Below, piece by piece: positions 8,401 through 23,400 of a stretch of DNA of 64,000 nt (position 1 is the first letter of the stretch; each line of letters opens with the position of its first letter). The DNA is from a bacterium. Its GTDB lineage: Bacteria > Electryoneota > RPQS01. The notes under the pieces are model-generated. The model saw nothing but the letters and a program-made list of their open reading frames with translations, was not told where the DNA came from and did no database searches. The position numbers and the translations under genes were made by a program. The stretch lies in NCBI GenBank assembly GCA_023382385.1, contig JAHDVH010000001.1, positions 615,611-679,610 of the forward strand, in the 5' to 3' direction.

Positions 8401-11400
8401 CGGAAGCGCCGAAGCAGCAGCGTGCCCAGTCACTGATCGAGGCCTGAATGACAGGACGCTCGCCGCAGTTGAACACGGCCTCTTCGAAGTTGATCGGGTC
8501 TTCGTCGTAGCGGGCAACCCAGCCATTCGACCAGTAGACGTCACCGTCGTTGTTGGTGCAATCAGCAACGTCTTCATTCGCAACACCGTCACCGTCATCG
8601 TCAATCGGCGCACCGACCGGCGACACAGGTGTGATGACCGGCGGAACGATATCCACCGTGTAGCGATAGTCATGCGTGCTTTCATTCTCGAGGCAGACGT
8701 TGTTGTAGACGTGCCAGTGTGCACACAGTGTCAGCGGGCAATTCTCGATGCTATAGGAACCGCTCTCCTCATCGTACCAATAGGAGAACAATCCGTCAAT
8801 CAAGCCATCCCACTGCACAGTGATGGAGGCACGCACACCAATCTGAACACCGTTCTCAAGAATCGGTTGGAACGTCAGGGCTTCCGACGTGATTTCATGC
8901 ACGTAGTCGCCGCCGTCATATTCGCAATTGCGGAGATCGAGGTACACGTACTGTGTATCAATTCCGGATTCGCGGTCAATGAGGTCCGCCCACAGGGTGA
9001 CGTTGACGTCGCCGATGTAGGTTGGTTCAGTGTATGCCGTCGGCAGCGTGTTATCCACGTAGAATTCGGTCACGCGAGTCGGACGGTTATCCACGTAGAA
9101 CTGAATCGTATGGACACCCTGCGTCAGGCAGCCGAACCACGGCGGGCAGCTTCCATAGTTGGGATTGAACTCAACCGAGAAGATACCGCTGACGTTATCA
9201 TATTCGATGTCGAACAGTTCGTCGTAGTAGCAGTTGTCGTAGTTGTAACCATCAAGCTCGACAGGCTCACCGTCATTGACGATGCGGATACCGTCCAGCC
9301 AGACGTCCACGCGGTCCGGCGTCGGCGGAGTTTCGCCTTCACCCAGAACCACCCACCACATCGGGGTACAATCAACCACCGGCAGACCGTTGTAATACGG
9401 GTTATCAAACCACGGGTGGCAGTTGTCGCCGCTGTTCATACGAACGAACTCGTCGATCGGGCGAATCGTAGTCAGGAACACACCAAAGCGGATGCGGTCC
9501 GGACAGATATTAGTAAGGTCAGATACATCCCAATCCGGAATCATCTGGAAGTCCACTATTCCGTTTTCGAGGTCGCGGTCGTTGTAGGTGATACCCCACT
9601 CCTGCCACATACCGTTGTATTGACCAGATTCATCATCCGCATCCCAGTTCCAGTAGGCTACAACGACTTGCCATTCTTCCGCGTTTTCCGGAAGCAGGCT
9701 ATTGTCGAAGCGCATACGGAAGGAAGACGGCGCCTGTTCGATATCGATATCGCCAAGATCATCGCTCTGAATTTCTTCAACCGCGGAGATCAAGGTGTAG
9801 TAGTACTGATAGGCCGGAACCATGCTGTGCGTCTGCGACGGCAGATACGGCTGGAACCAGAGGGATCCGCGCCAGCCGGTACCCCAGGCAGGGATCGTGA
9901 CTTCGAGAACACCGTCTTCGCTGACGAGCGTTCCGTTCGATCCACCCTGGTAGTTGGCCTTGTGGATGTCCATCGCGTACGTGACCATCTGGATGAAGAC
10001 ATTATCACCCTGCTGGATCTTGTTGGAGCTGAAGACCTTGATACGTCCGTCTTCATCTTCAAGTTCGCACGGTCTGGTATTCAGCGGCAGTTCGCCGGCA
10101 TAGAAGCTTGAACCAGCTTCCGGTTCGATACACACAACTCCAGCTTCGATGAGGCAGTTTTCCGTATAGTCTTCCAACGTGGTCAGGACCCACGGCTGCA
10201 TTTCACCGTTGCTCGGGACGCGTACCCAGTCAGGCGCCCAGATTTGCGTTTGGGTGGTAACGGACACATCCTGACGGCGCCAGATCGGCGGGTTCGGATC
10301 GATGTTACCACTTTCATCCCATGCCACCGCACGGAACCAGGCGTTCGCAGGATACAGGTCGAATTCAAGCGTCACCTGCCACAGGTGCCAACCGAGCCAG
10401 TCGTTGCACTGATCCTGACGCGTGTTGACGGCGTCACTCAGCGGAATCCACGTCTGACCTTGGTTGATCGAGACCTGGAACTGAACTTGATCTGTCCAAT
10501 TCGGATCGCAATCATCGGTTACTGCGTACAGGTAGTCACTGCAGCCGAACTCGTTGTCATCATCAAAGCCGACGATGCAAGCGCGCTGGAACTGCGAGTC
10601 TTCAATATAGACCGTTATCATGTGCTCACTGCAGTTGCCGGCCTGATCCCACGCGACCACAACCAGTGTGTACCACGAGTTGGGCGTAAGGGCAGTTGTC
10701 GCCAGCTGTGCCGACCACAGAGGACCTTGTTCATCACAAGAAATCAGGTCGGGGCTGGTATCTTCTTCACCGTAGAAGCACACGCGGCTGATATTGCTGT
10801 TGCCGCCGTTGCCAAAGACATCTTCAGCGGTGGCAACCATGTTGATGACTTCGCCCCATGGGATGACCGTCTGATCCGGCGTCAAGTCTCCGTTCACATT
10901 GGTGAACATGACGGTCGGCGGGCAGTTGTCCACACGGACGGAATCAGCGAACAGTACGTAGGCAAGGTTCGATTCCGGAATGGCGTTATCGCTCATCACT
11001 GCACGCAGGCTAATCGTACCGCACGTGCCTTGGAACGCGTTATAGACATTCCATGAATAGACCCAATTACCAGTGACACCAAGGTCCTGATAGGCATAAC
11101 CGATGGACGACCAGAAGTTCGGATCGTTCGGATCGGCCGCCCACTTCCACTCGAACCAGACGGTGTCGATACCGTTGTCGGTGAGTTCGTTATTGAACCG
11201 TACCCACAGATCTTCAGGACCATTCTCGTTGTTGCTATTGAACTCACAGTATCCACCAATCAGGCCACGTGAACTCGGCAGGTTGCCTTGCAGCACCCAT
11301 GGGAGGCTGTGGTCGATCACGATGTTACGGCAGTCAGTAGCGACTGTCACAAGCTGACCGGCGATATCGGCAGAACCGATCGCGCACAGCTGGCCCGGGC

Positions 11401-14400
11401 CTTCCGGCAGAGTAGTCACATCCCAGTAGGAACCTGAACCCTGACAGTTGGACCATTCAGTCTGACCAACATATCCGGAGACCGTGCGGATTTCATGGGT
11501 GTCACCTTGTGCAGTGACAAACAGGAAGCGCACGTAGTCCAGAGTGGGCTCAGAGTTGGCGTAGATACAGATTTCAGTGCCGTGGACATGCGGAGTGCCT
11601 TCCACGTCAAGGAAATCGTTAATCGCGACGATTGAAATATTGGCTTCTTCATCAACGATTGGAGCAGTCCAGTCAATGATGTAGTTGCCCTGCGCATCGT
11701 ACTGATCAGTCTGTTCACAGTAGTCAACCGCAACAGCCGCGAAGTCGTAGTTCCAACCAACCACCAAGTCCGTCGGCACAACCCAGTTGAAGCTGAACGG
11801 CCATGTACGGTCTCCACCAACCTGGATCCAGTTGTTCGGATCGCCGTTGGTGTGGCGGTAGTAGAAGCGCACCTTGCGGATGCTGAAATTGTCTTCAGCT
11901 TCGATATGGAACGTAACCTCAGCACCGCGCTCAAGCTGCGTCACCGGTGTTTGCGTCGGGTCATCCGTGCGCCAGACCGACAGAATCGTCGCGACCGGAG
12001 CCTGATTGTCAACGTTCACCTGCAACAGAGCATTCGGGGCACCGTCGGCACCTATCGTAAGGTTACCGTTCATGTTGCCGAAATTATCTTCTGCGAACGC
12101 ACCAACCCAGTAGGTGCCGTTCAGCAATTCGGTATTCCAGTAACCTTCGACCGGACCAAACAGACCCGGGTTGCCGGTTACGCGTTCGATCACCGTCCAC
12201 GGGCCGTTCGAACCGACTTCGAGGAAAGCGAAGGTTACAGCCACCACGTCTTCATCGTTCACCTGTGCCTGTAGCGTGATATCGCCGTGGAGGAAGATGA
12301 CGGACGAATCGGGCGTGCAATCCGGTGCGGTAATCAGGTCAAAGGCCATCGGCGCCACCGTGTCGGACACGTAGAAGCGCTTGACGTAACCGTTTGCCAT
12401 CAACCACGCCCACTTCTCTTCGACGGTGGTTCCCTGACCGTAGTTCAGGAACTGCGTCCAAGTGAGTTCGTTGCCGGCTTGGTCAGTCGTGAGCACCGCG
12501 ATATCGTACCACAGACCAGGCTGCGGTGCCGGGCAGTCGTTGTGCCACAGGTCGACGTCATTGACCGAGAACGGACCGGTCGAGTCATCACCGATGAAGC
12601 ACCAGCTCCACATTTCGAGCGGATGATCTTCGGCACGCTTGATGAACCAGTGCGCACCGTACGCATCAGCTTCTTCTTCATCAGCGCAAGCACCGATAGT
12701 GAGAAGTGAGAAGCGCTCGACTTCGTCGCCGATTTGCGGCTCAGTCCAGTGGTCACAGGTTTCGAGGTTGTTAATGTTTACACCATTCTCCCAGACATAC
12801 ACACGGGCCATCGGAGCTTGGACATCGAACGACACGGTGTAGATTTCCGTCTCTTCGAGGTTGCCGCACTCGTCTTCCGCCCACGTGCGGACCAGAACGT
12901 CACCGGCCAAGCCAGAGACATCCCAAACCACTGTCCAGAAGACATCGTGATCCAATCCATCCCACCACGGGGCAGGTTCATTGCCACCCCATTCGCACGG
13001 CTCATTACCATCTTCATCCATGCCGATTTCGAACCAGGTGTTACCGCCGTCCACGCTGTACTCAAAGTACACGCGGCTGATGGATTCGTCACCCGTTGCG
13101 GCAAAGCTGTGCAGCCAGATGTCGTGGATATCGCCAAGGGCGCCGAGGCTGACCGTACGGGTCTGCTGATCGACGATCCACAGACCGTCAACTCCCTGCT
13201 CGCGACTACCATCATCACACCAAGGCTCTTCGCTCGTACCGACCGACCACAGCATGCTGGACGGCGGCGTGGTGTCATAGATATAGATATTGACGAAGTG
13301 ACCACCGTCGAAGGCTTCCATAACGCGTGACACGTCAAGGTCACCATTGCCCCAGCGATCCTGAACGATGGCCACCACGTGGATGGAATCGCCACAGGAG
13401 ATGCCGGACAAGTCAAGTTCGACGTAGTGCGGGTTGCACGGACTCGGAATGTATCCACAGGACGTCCACGCATCGGCCTGGTTCGGATGCCAGATATTCT
13501 TGCACCAGACTTGGACGATGTTGTTGGTCTGCGTCGAGTCATTCGGCACGAGGCCGTCCGTCCACTGCACCCAAAGGGTCACAGGATCTTCGTCACCGGC
13601 GTTGACTTCGTACGTGAAGTTGCCTTCCGTTGCGGGTACGCCGTTAACCTCGGTGATATCTCCCACGGGTTCAGCGTGGTCAACATACACCCAGAATTCG
13701 TCAAGCATTTCAGTCGGTTCAATCTGGCAGATGGCGTCGTGTGCGCGCACCCAGACGCGGTAGTAACCGCTCGGGTACTTAGCAGCACCTTCATCTGTCG
13801 TATCGGCCAGCCACCAGTCCAAGCACCAGTTCGGGTTCAGATGCGACGCAAAGGTCGGATCCCACCAGAATGTGTCTACAGCAGTCTCGGCGACGCCGGC
13901 GGCTTGGCTCTCGACGTACAGGACGACGTAGTGAACATCCTGCTCGTAGCTTGCAATGACACCACAGATCTCGACAGACTGATCGCCACCGATCTCCGTC
14001 GTGCCGTCAAGGATGTCATCACGCAGACTATTGTACTCTCCGTCCACACAGTCGTAGCCCGAGTAATCCATATAGAGGATATCGGTGTGCTCCGGAACGG
14101 TCGGGTAGCAGTCGATACAGATCAGGTCGGTGGCTTCTTCACCACACGTCGTCGTGACCACGACGCTGTCTTCATTGCCCTGACAATCCGTGAAGTGGAT
14201 CGTGAAGGTATAGCAGCCATAGTCAAGGACAGGGTACTGACCGCCTTCACCGGATTCGTAACGGTGCTCGAGCCAGTAGTTACACAGGTCACCACCGAAG
14301 TCGAAGTACCATTCGTCGTCGTCACTGCGGGTAAGGTAACCAAAGTTGTAAGCGTAGTTGCCGTCTTCACGAACCGCAGTCATCCACACTTGATCAACAT

Positions 14401-17400
14401 TGATCTCGTTGGACAGCTGATCCGGATCGAAGTCGACCCAAACGATGGCCTGACCGGGCTGGATTTCGAACCAGCAACGGTCACCGCAAGCGGTCGCAAC
14501 TTCAGCCGTACCCTGTGCCGTGCTGGTACCAGTCGGCGGCAGAGCGTCAACATACAGGACCTTCACGTCAGACGTATCGTTACCGTTGTAATCTTCAACG
14601 ATGACGCGCAGCCAGAAGATTTCCTGATCGCCAACATCCTGCGGCTGCGGCTGGAAGTACACGCAACGCGTGGTATCGCCGTCGAGGCCGTGATTGATTT
14701 GATCCCAGATCGTTTCAATGTTCCGCCAGTTGGACGGCACGCCGTTATTGACAGCCGCATACTGGAAGGTCAGCGAGGCCAAGCCCGTATCAATATTGGT
14801 CGGGGCGAAAATGGCCTGCAGACAATACGGATCAGCCGCATGGATATACAGGATCGAGTCGGACGTGCACGAGGAAGCGATCTCCTCGTTTGCATTGATA
14901 ACCTGATAGAGTTCAATGCGGGCCGCCGGCTGAATATCATTCAGGCGGATCGTGATGTAGCATACATCGTTGTCACAGAGGTCGGTGTTGCCCACCGTGT
15001 CAATGGCGATGACTCGCAGCTGGTACCAGCCTTCCGGATCATTTCCGGTTTCCTGGAAGAAGCTCAAGAGATCCCACGTTGCGGTCAGCGTATTGCCAAC
15101 GTGACGAACTGTGTCGTTGCTAAGCGTATCGGCCTGGATGTTGGTCCAAGGTCCGATCGGGTTCAGCGTACGATATTGGAAGACACCGAGGATGGATGGG
15201 TCAAAGCCCGCGTAATCCTGGTTCGTGGCCACAATCACGAGGTCACGATTGTCCGGGATCACCACCACATCGTTGCCGTTGACACCCGGCTCGACGTCGC
15301 CGACGAGCGAGATGCAAGCGCGTGCTTCGCTGACGTCAACCCAGATGCTCTCTGCGGCGGCGATATAGGTATTACCGCAGTGGTCGACGACGATCGAACG
15401 GCTGTAGAACAGCGTGTTCTCTTCGCCGCGGCCATCGCCACCCTGAACATCATAAGTCTCGTCAACCAAACCGTCACCGTCATTGTCGATATTGTCAGCC
15501 GTCGGGTCATAGGCGGTCCAGAAGGAAGCCCAAGCTTCAATCCAGCCCTGACCACCCGAAGCGTAGACCGTATCCACGTTCACCCAGCTCGAATCCAGTT
15601 CCGGATTCGAAGTCAACGACACTTGATAGATGACCGCGCAGATATCTTCAACCACGAGGTTGTAGTTACCGTCGATCGGCTGAATGTCGGTAACGAAATG
15701 CACGTTACCCGACTCATCACAACGGCCACCATTTACCCAGAAGTTATCAAACTCGATATCGTGCGTCGCCACCGGGGCGTCGTTATCCACGAAGAATACG
15801 TGGAGCGAATCGCCGGGCGCCGGATTCTCAATCACGTGATAGGCAAGTTCGTCGTGCCAGCCGACGACAGTCCGGAACTCGTGATGGCCGTCACCAACCG
15901 ACAGGCTGTTGAAGTTGATCACATATTCGCAGAGGCAAATCGTCGAGTAGGCCGATGAGCTTTCACCATACTGCTGCTCCTGGTCATCGCTGCAACGGTC
16001 GTAAGCAATAGGCTCTTGATCGTTCCAATCGATATTGCGCGGATCATCAATCCAGCGGTCAATACCGGGCTCATCCCAGACGTTGTTGTCGTTAGCATCG
16101 ATGACGATCGAGTAATCGTAGCACGAATTGTCACCGTGGTCGAGATAGATATCCGTCTGCCAGAACCCGTCAGCAACCTCGCTCATCGGATAGAACTGAC
16201 CGGTATTCCAGATGTAGATTGCCACATCCGGGAACAGATCACGCTCTGCATACCACGAATAGATCGGGTTGCTATGACGCTCGTAGTACCAGCCGGCCAT
16301 ACCGGGCAGCTCACGTTCGTCAAACTGGAAGCGCACGTAGGCTTCGCCAGGATAGGCGTCGTAAGTCAGGCCCGTGATCGCGTCGAAGACAGGTACCCAC
16401 GCCGAACCATTCCAGCGCTGGAACCAAACGGTGTCAATTTCACCCGAGAAGTAGCTCGGATCGCTGACATCATTTGCCGACAGCGGGATAGTATTGTGCG
16501 CGCCACAGGCGTCGCCATACGGCGGGTAGCAGAACACGACTTGCGGTTCATTGACATTCACGATGCGCACGACGAGGTCGAGGCGCGTGCTGTCTGAACC
16601 TTCGATGAAGCCGTCGCAATCCGTGTCGCCCTCATTCAGAGTGTCATTGGCGAACGGAGCGTAGACGATGTAATTCACTACGGCCGAGAAGTTGTAGGTG
16701 CCCGGCGGGTAGCTATTGTCGAAGTAGACACCGAACTCATACTGACGCGTGCCAGCATCCGGTGGGAACTGATCCCATGCACGGAAGTCGTTGAAGAAGT
16801 CAAAGACTTCAATCGGACCGCCGTCACAGACAGCCTGCAGCGTGGTATCATCACTCATCATCCAGAGTTCGATATTGAACACCTGAACTGAGTCACCATG
16901 ACAGTTACGAATTGCATCGGCATCCACGTAGAACAGGACCAGTGCTTCCGGATCGTTTGAACCCGGGTCCGTGGTGCGGTTATAGAGGACTTCGATTGTG
17001 TCGGTAATTGCATCCTGCCATTCCACAGGCTCAGTCACGCGGACACGATTCTCCGGATTGTTTACGTCATTGGTGACATAGCTAACATCCGTAATCGGCG
17101 TGTTCGGCGGGCAGAACGTGTAGATGTAACAGGAATTCTGATCACCAATCCACTCGATATTGCCGGTGACGTCAACGACATAAGCGGCGAAGTCCCAGCG
17201 CGAATACACGAGGCCGTCCGCAGCGTCTGCCGAGTCAAGCCAAGCACGAGCATTCGACCAGATCACACCCACCGTGTCGTATGTGCTCTGCAGCACGATC
17301 GCACTGTCGGCGTTGCGCGGCAGCGCCGGGTTCAGCGTGTAGTCGTTCGGAATATCGAAGGTATCAGTCGTACCGTCGGCGCGCCAGAACTTGAAGTACA

Positions 17401-20400
17401 TCAGCCATTCGTCTTCGACATAGTCGGCAACGTTGGCGATGAACATCAGAGTATCCAGCGGATTCTGGTAGTTACAGGTTGAGAACTTGTCGCCATCATA
17501 GATCGGCGTGCTGGGAGCCGTGAACTGCGGGACGCCCCATGAATACCAGCCGTGGTTGTAGCACCACAGGTTGGTGCCGTCGGGGATACGGTCGCGGATT
17601 TCAATGGCCATGCAGCAGATCTCAGAGCCGCACTCGAGGTCACGATCCAAATTGCAGTCGCGGTTATAGTCGCCCTGCATATTGTTGTCACCCCAATCGA
17701 CGTCATCGATGGCGTAAGCGCGGAAGCGTACGGAATCCAGCGGGCTGTTGCCGAAGTCATAAAATGCCACGTGAATTTCGTAGTAACCAGCAGCATCCGG
17801 AGTTTCGATGAAACCATCTCCATCACTGAGATAGAGTTCGGCACCCCAGATTTCGGTCTCCTCGTTCAGGTCATTTTCGAGATTGCGCCAGTTGCCGAAG
17901 CGATCCAGAATCTGGAACTGCACACCGGAGATACCACAAGCCATGTCAAGACCGATGTTGTCCTGTACGTTGGCACGCAGCGCGAAGGTTTCGCCTTCGT
18001 TTTTAGTTCCAACGACAACAAACTCATCCCACCACGGTTCGCCAACCCAGCATTCGGTCACCTGCGGCATCGTGTTGTCCACAAAGACACGTGACCAGAT
18101 CGGATCGGAGTCGAACAGCGCGCTGGTATCGTAGGCTACCGCATACAGCCAGTAGTAGCCGGACAACAGATTATTCGTATTCCAACCGGTCGAACTGTAG
18201 TAAGCCAGACCAGCAGAAATTGAGTCAGGATTCGTCGAGCCGCCGATGAAGGTATGGATACCCAGACCCGGAATCGACAGAGAGTCAACGAAGAAGAAGG
18301 CGATTGAATCCACGTCGGCGAACAGCGGCGCGACGGCCTGTACAGGCACCCACTGCGGTTCGTCACAACGGATATTCGTCACGCACATATCCGGCTCGGG
18401 GAAGCAGACCAACGCCATCGGCGCAGTGGTATCGCACTCGACGCGGAATGTGATCACCGGAGTATTCAGGTAATCATAATTTCCGCAGACGTCGAAGGCA
18501 ACCATACGCAGATTATACTGGCCGCTGCCGAGGTTCGCGATATTCCAGTTGATCGAGAAGTCCTGGAAGTAGTTATGGCGAGCCGTAATCGTATCCTGTG
18601 CATCGCCGTGGAGACCACTCAGAATGTTCACCCAGCCCAAGCTCGGATCAGTGTTGCCCGGAATAATAGCATTGGGCGCGTTGAAGAACTTGTACTGGAA
18701 GACACCTTCGTAGAGATCGAACCAGCGATTGGCTACCGTGAACGTATCACCCGGAATCGGATCATAGAAGAGGTCTGGTGCTATATAGTCCTCAGCGATG
18801 ATGAAGATGGTCGAGTCCGTCATCGTGTTCGGATTGAAACAGGCAACCAGTGATCCCTGCGGGCCTCCGCCAGGGCCAGGAATGGCCGCTGTCAAAGTAG
18901 AGATGTAGGCCAGCGGCGCGATATCGTCGGTGATGTCCACCGCGAAGGTATCGATACACTCATGACCGTAGATATCGAACGCGCGGACGCGGACGAAGTA
19001 ACGGTTGGTGCAGGATCCATCCGGATTGACCGGCGGCAGACCGAGCGTGTCTTCAGACGACCACGGCAGATTGCGGATATTCCAGTATGCGTTGAACGGA
19101 TACTCGGTATCCCAAGCCTGACCTTCGTCAGTCAGCAGGTTGACATTCTGCCAGTAGGTATAGGCGTCAACGTTGCCGTCACGGTTTGCATCGAAGGCGT
19201 ATTCAAAGATCACGCTGTCCACACCGTCGAGCGAGTCGTCAATGTGCGTGTAGATCTCGACATAGTCCCATGACGTATAGAGGTCGGTCACCGGCGTATT
19301 CAGACCAGGACGCGAGACATAGGCGTCATTGATGGCCGGACAGGTCCGGTCAAGAATGAAGCTCCACTGATAGTCGCAGCTGTTGCCGAGACGGTCGAGA
19401 ATCGTAACCCGAACAGTATAGCGACCGTCGGAGAGATTCTCGAGATTGTCGGTCGCATCACTCAACGTCAACGGACCTACATCAAAGAACAGCGTATCAT
19501 CGTAGAACGTCTGGGTAAAGCTCGCCACGACGTTATTGAACGGATCGAGCAACTCGATAGTCGAGGAAGACGTGCCGTTCCAGGTCGTGCTGTCCACCGA
19601 GTTGTCCGGACTCAAGTCCAAACCGGATCCGGGGTGTCCATTGGCATCAAACAGAGCGGGATCACGGGCCCAGACGACCAGCGAGTCAAAGTTCGAAAAG
19701 ATGAACAGGCTGTCGTCGGCGGTCAGTTCGTCAAGCACGAAGGAAGATTCGAAGTTCAGATTCTTCCGCACTTGAACCGGTTCGCCGTCCTTCCAGAAGA
19801 ACATCTCGTCACCAAACGGGCAGGATTCATCTTCGAAGAAGGTCAGAGCAAAGTCACCGTCGCAAGTCAACGAATCACGATGTCCGTAGATATCGCTGAT
19901 GAACAGCTTCACATCGTAACGACGCTCGCTAAAGTTATCGGCATACCAGAGGTAGTCGATCCAGACACCGTTCACGTTCATCGAGTCGACGTGCGCGACC
20001 TGCGGCATCGTATTGATGCGGAGGTCGGCGGTGTAGAAGTCCACACCTTCGCCGATTTCGTCGATCGTGCCGTCGTTATCGTTGTCAATACCGTCGCACT
20101 GCAGAACGCTATCCTGCACGAAGATGAAGAAACGAGTCGTGTTATTCTCTTCGTGTGAGTACCAGTACCACTCGCCGGGCGCGGTGTAGATCTTATAGAG
20201 GTTCTCGCGTTCCGTATCCGGCGAGACCTTCTCGTCATTCCACAGTGCCATGTTGTAAGCATCAACATAGTCCGTATCGGAGCAGGCGACCGTGTTCGAA
20301 TCGCAGAGCAGGATCATGCCGGGGTTCGGCTCATTCCAATTCTGGATCGTGAACGAGATCACGCTGTCGAGATCGGCGGCATTGCAGAACTCTTCAGGCA

Positions 20401-23400
20401 TATTGCAGAGCGTATCCGACAGGTGGAGCGACCACCAGTAACGGTTCGACGGGATATTGACGTTGAACAGCGGTCCACCACCCATGTCGTCATAGAGCGG
20501 GATAATGAACACGAGCGAGTCAATATTGTTTCCATAGACGTTGTAGTACACAACATCCGGATACTGCTGCCAGTCAGTTAAGAAACCAGTGAAGTCAATC
20601 CAGACTCCCGACCAATCGTAGACGGTGTCGCCCGGGCTGACCACGCAGTTATTATCCATCAGCACGGCGACGGTCAGGACACTGTCCCAATCCAAGCCGT
20701 AGACGGAGTTTTGCAGAACAAGAACACTATCCACACCGTTGATGTCCGGATTGCCCGGGAAGCCGGTTTCGACTGTGAAGTCACCCCAAGCTACTGACGA
20801 GAGATACTCGGCAGTGAAGGAGGTACCGGTACCGTATTCGACATCAAGGTAGTAGCCGTGTGAACCACCCAAGCCGGTTTGACGCTGGCCCTTGACCGGC
20901 ACGATGACAGTCTGGCCGCAATCGATGAACTGCGGATCACGGACGATCCACTTGGCAACCAGGCGGGTCATTCCATTGCAGTCGGTTTCAATTTCCCACC
21001 AACCCGGCACGTCGTCGTTCATATTGGGGGCAACACCGTAAGCAGGCGCACCACCGCCGAAGTTCGGCGTGAAGGCGGTCCAAGCGTAGGCCGGGCCAAA
21101 GCCGGACAGGTCGGCCATCAACGAGTCGATACGCAGTGTATCTTCAAAGCCGTTAAACAGGCTGTCCATCCAAGCCCAGACGTAGATCCACTCCCCGCTG
21201 TTTCCATCGAACCAGCCCGGCGCGCAGGAATCTGAACCCATCACCCAAACCGAGTCAACATCCGGAACCGTAGTATCCGCGCCGGAGAACTCGAAGATAT
21301 TGAAGTGCGAGCCCATATTACAGGCGACGTCAGTCACATAGATCCACAGCGAATCGAACGTTCCTTCTGCACCAATCAGGTGGCACGAATAGTCCGGATC
21401 AATCCGCAGGGTGTCGGTAATTTGCGAAAGCGTGTCGCCCGGAGTCAGGTAGACACCGCTCGGCGTCCAACCCCAGTAGGCACGGTAGTTTCCGCCACCC
21501 AGATCAACGATCTCATGAGCATGCACGGTGTCATAGGCAGCCTGCATGATCGGATCGCACCAGAAGCGGCTGAAGTTGGCCCAAACATGTTCCGGCGCGC
21601 TGACCAAGTCGGCAGCGTAGCCGTTGATGTCGGCATAGATGTGAACATGTTCGTCACCCGGCGTCACATAGGCGCGCACCGAGTCGTCACCGATAGTATA
21701 GATGAAGTCCACGATCGGCGGCAGCGAATCGTAAATCGCGATCGGCCAGAGAATCGTGTCTGCATTGCCTGCATTGTCGACGATCGCAAAGTTGACAAAG
21801 ATCGTGTCGCCGTTGTGATACGTCGGGTTATTCAGGATGTACAGCGGACCGGGATTGAGGTCATAACACTCCAGACCCCAGATGTAGCATGCCGTGTCAA
21901 GGACGGGTGGCGCAAGGTCAACCTCTGCATAGAGGTTGTTACCTTCCCACGCGTAGTTTGTATCGATGACCGACAGGTCGGCCCACGCGACATTTGCACC
22001 TTCCGGCAAACCGAGGCTCGAGTCATGATTCGCATCAAAGACGGCGATCTTGAGCGTAACCTCAGAGCCAAAGCTCAGGTACGGCAAGTTAGCCGGCAGA
22101 TCCCAGACCGGATTATTCATCAATAGATCTGCAAGGGCGGTATCGCACTCGCAATAGGCATCCGAGGTGAAGATTTCCGGCGGCAGACAGTCACTGCAGA
22201 AGTTCAGCGTGTCCTGCATATAGAGCTCACGGTCGTGGTGACCGATGAGGTCGTGGGCTGCATGGAAGCGGAACCATGGCGCAACTGAATTCAGGCAGAA
22301 GAATGTCGAATCCGGTGTGAAGTTCCAGTACGCGACAACCTTCAGATCCGGACCCGTGCGGTAGGTCACCTCAAGCGTCCAGTCACGGATAAAGCCTTCG
22401 TCAGCACCAAACACGTCGGAGACGATCAGCGTCCAAGTACCGTTCGGATTCTCGCCGTCGAAGTCAGAGAGATTACCAGCAGGCTGCCATGTGCCCGTGA
22501 ACGGGGCAGTGCCCGGCGGTGCGGGGAATGGCAACGCTGCCTCATCATCGAACGTCACGTCGATAAGGTTATCACCCGAATAGGCGATATTCGAAGGCTT
22601 CAAGAGAACTATCGTCCCGTTCGGCGATTCAAGCGAGATATTGAGGTCGCCGATCCACGTATGCTCGATGACATCCAGCGTGATGTTCACGTCGAGGATT
22701 GCACCGGCATCGGGATCATTAATGAACGCGTTCGAGGTGGTATTGTCTTGGATGGGCACAGGTCCGCCGACATACGGATAGACACCCGTGAATGTTCCGA
22801 ACACCACGTAGGAGTCCGGCGGCACGCTGTCCATCGTGGCATCCTGCAACAGCTGGGAGAGGTCCGCCCACAGCTTGGTGGGATCCACACCCACACCTTC
22901 ACCGTCCGGACAATCTACCTCGCTATCCCACACGCAACCGACCAGCGTAAACGCCTGCTCGGGTTCGATACAGAGTGCGAAGTCGTCCATCTCGATACCG
23001 TTGCTGTCCAACAAGGACCATTGCGTCCACAGCGGCTCGTTGACGTCAACTTGCACACAGTCGTCGAAGGTCATCGAATCGCGGACACCTTCCCAACTGA
23101 CGAAACGAATTTCGAAGTCGAGATAGTCGCCGTCGCACCAGATGGTGGCAAGGTCAGAAGAGTCGGCTCGGATGAACCAGTAGTACATGCGGGCCCAACC
23201 AATCTCGTTGCCCAGACCATCTATATAGATGAACCAGTCACCCACAGAGTCCGGCACAACCCAAGGATTCGGGTCGTCTGTGATGCGCTGGAAGTCACCT
23301 TCCACAACGCGCAGCGAGTCAGCCTTGACACCCGGCAGACACTCGGTCAACTCGCAGGTCTCAATGATGGTCGCGCAAACGGTGATGTTGGTATCTTCCG

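Noticed and set aside
8144-10111. Open reading frame of 655 codons on the plus strand
   Set aside because: Same reason as above: low-complexity antisense shadow of the giant gene.
13379-15958. Open reading frame of 859 codons on the plus strand
   Set aside because: It is antisense to the giant gene, has no ribosome site, and its translation is rich in Val, Arg, Asp and Ile without any recognisable fold. The codon use of the true gene on the minus strand simply leaves few stops on the other strand.
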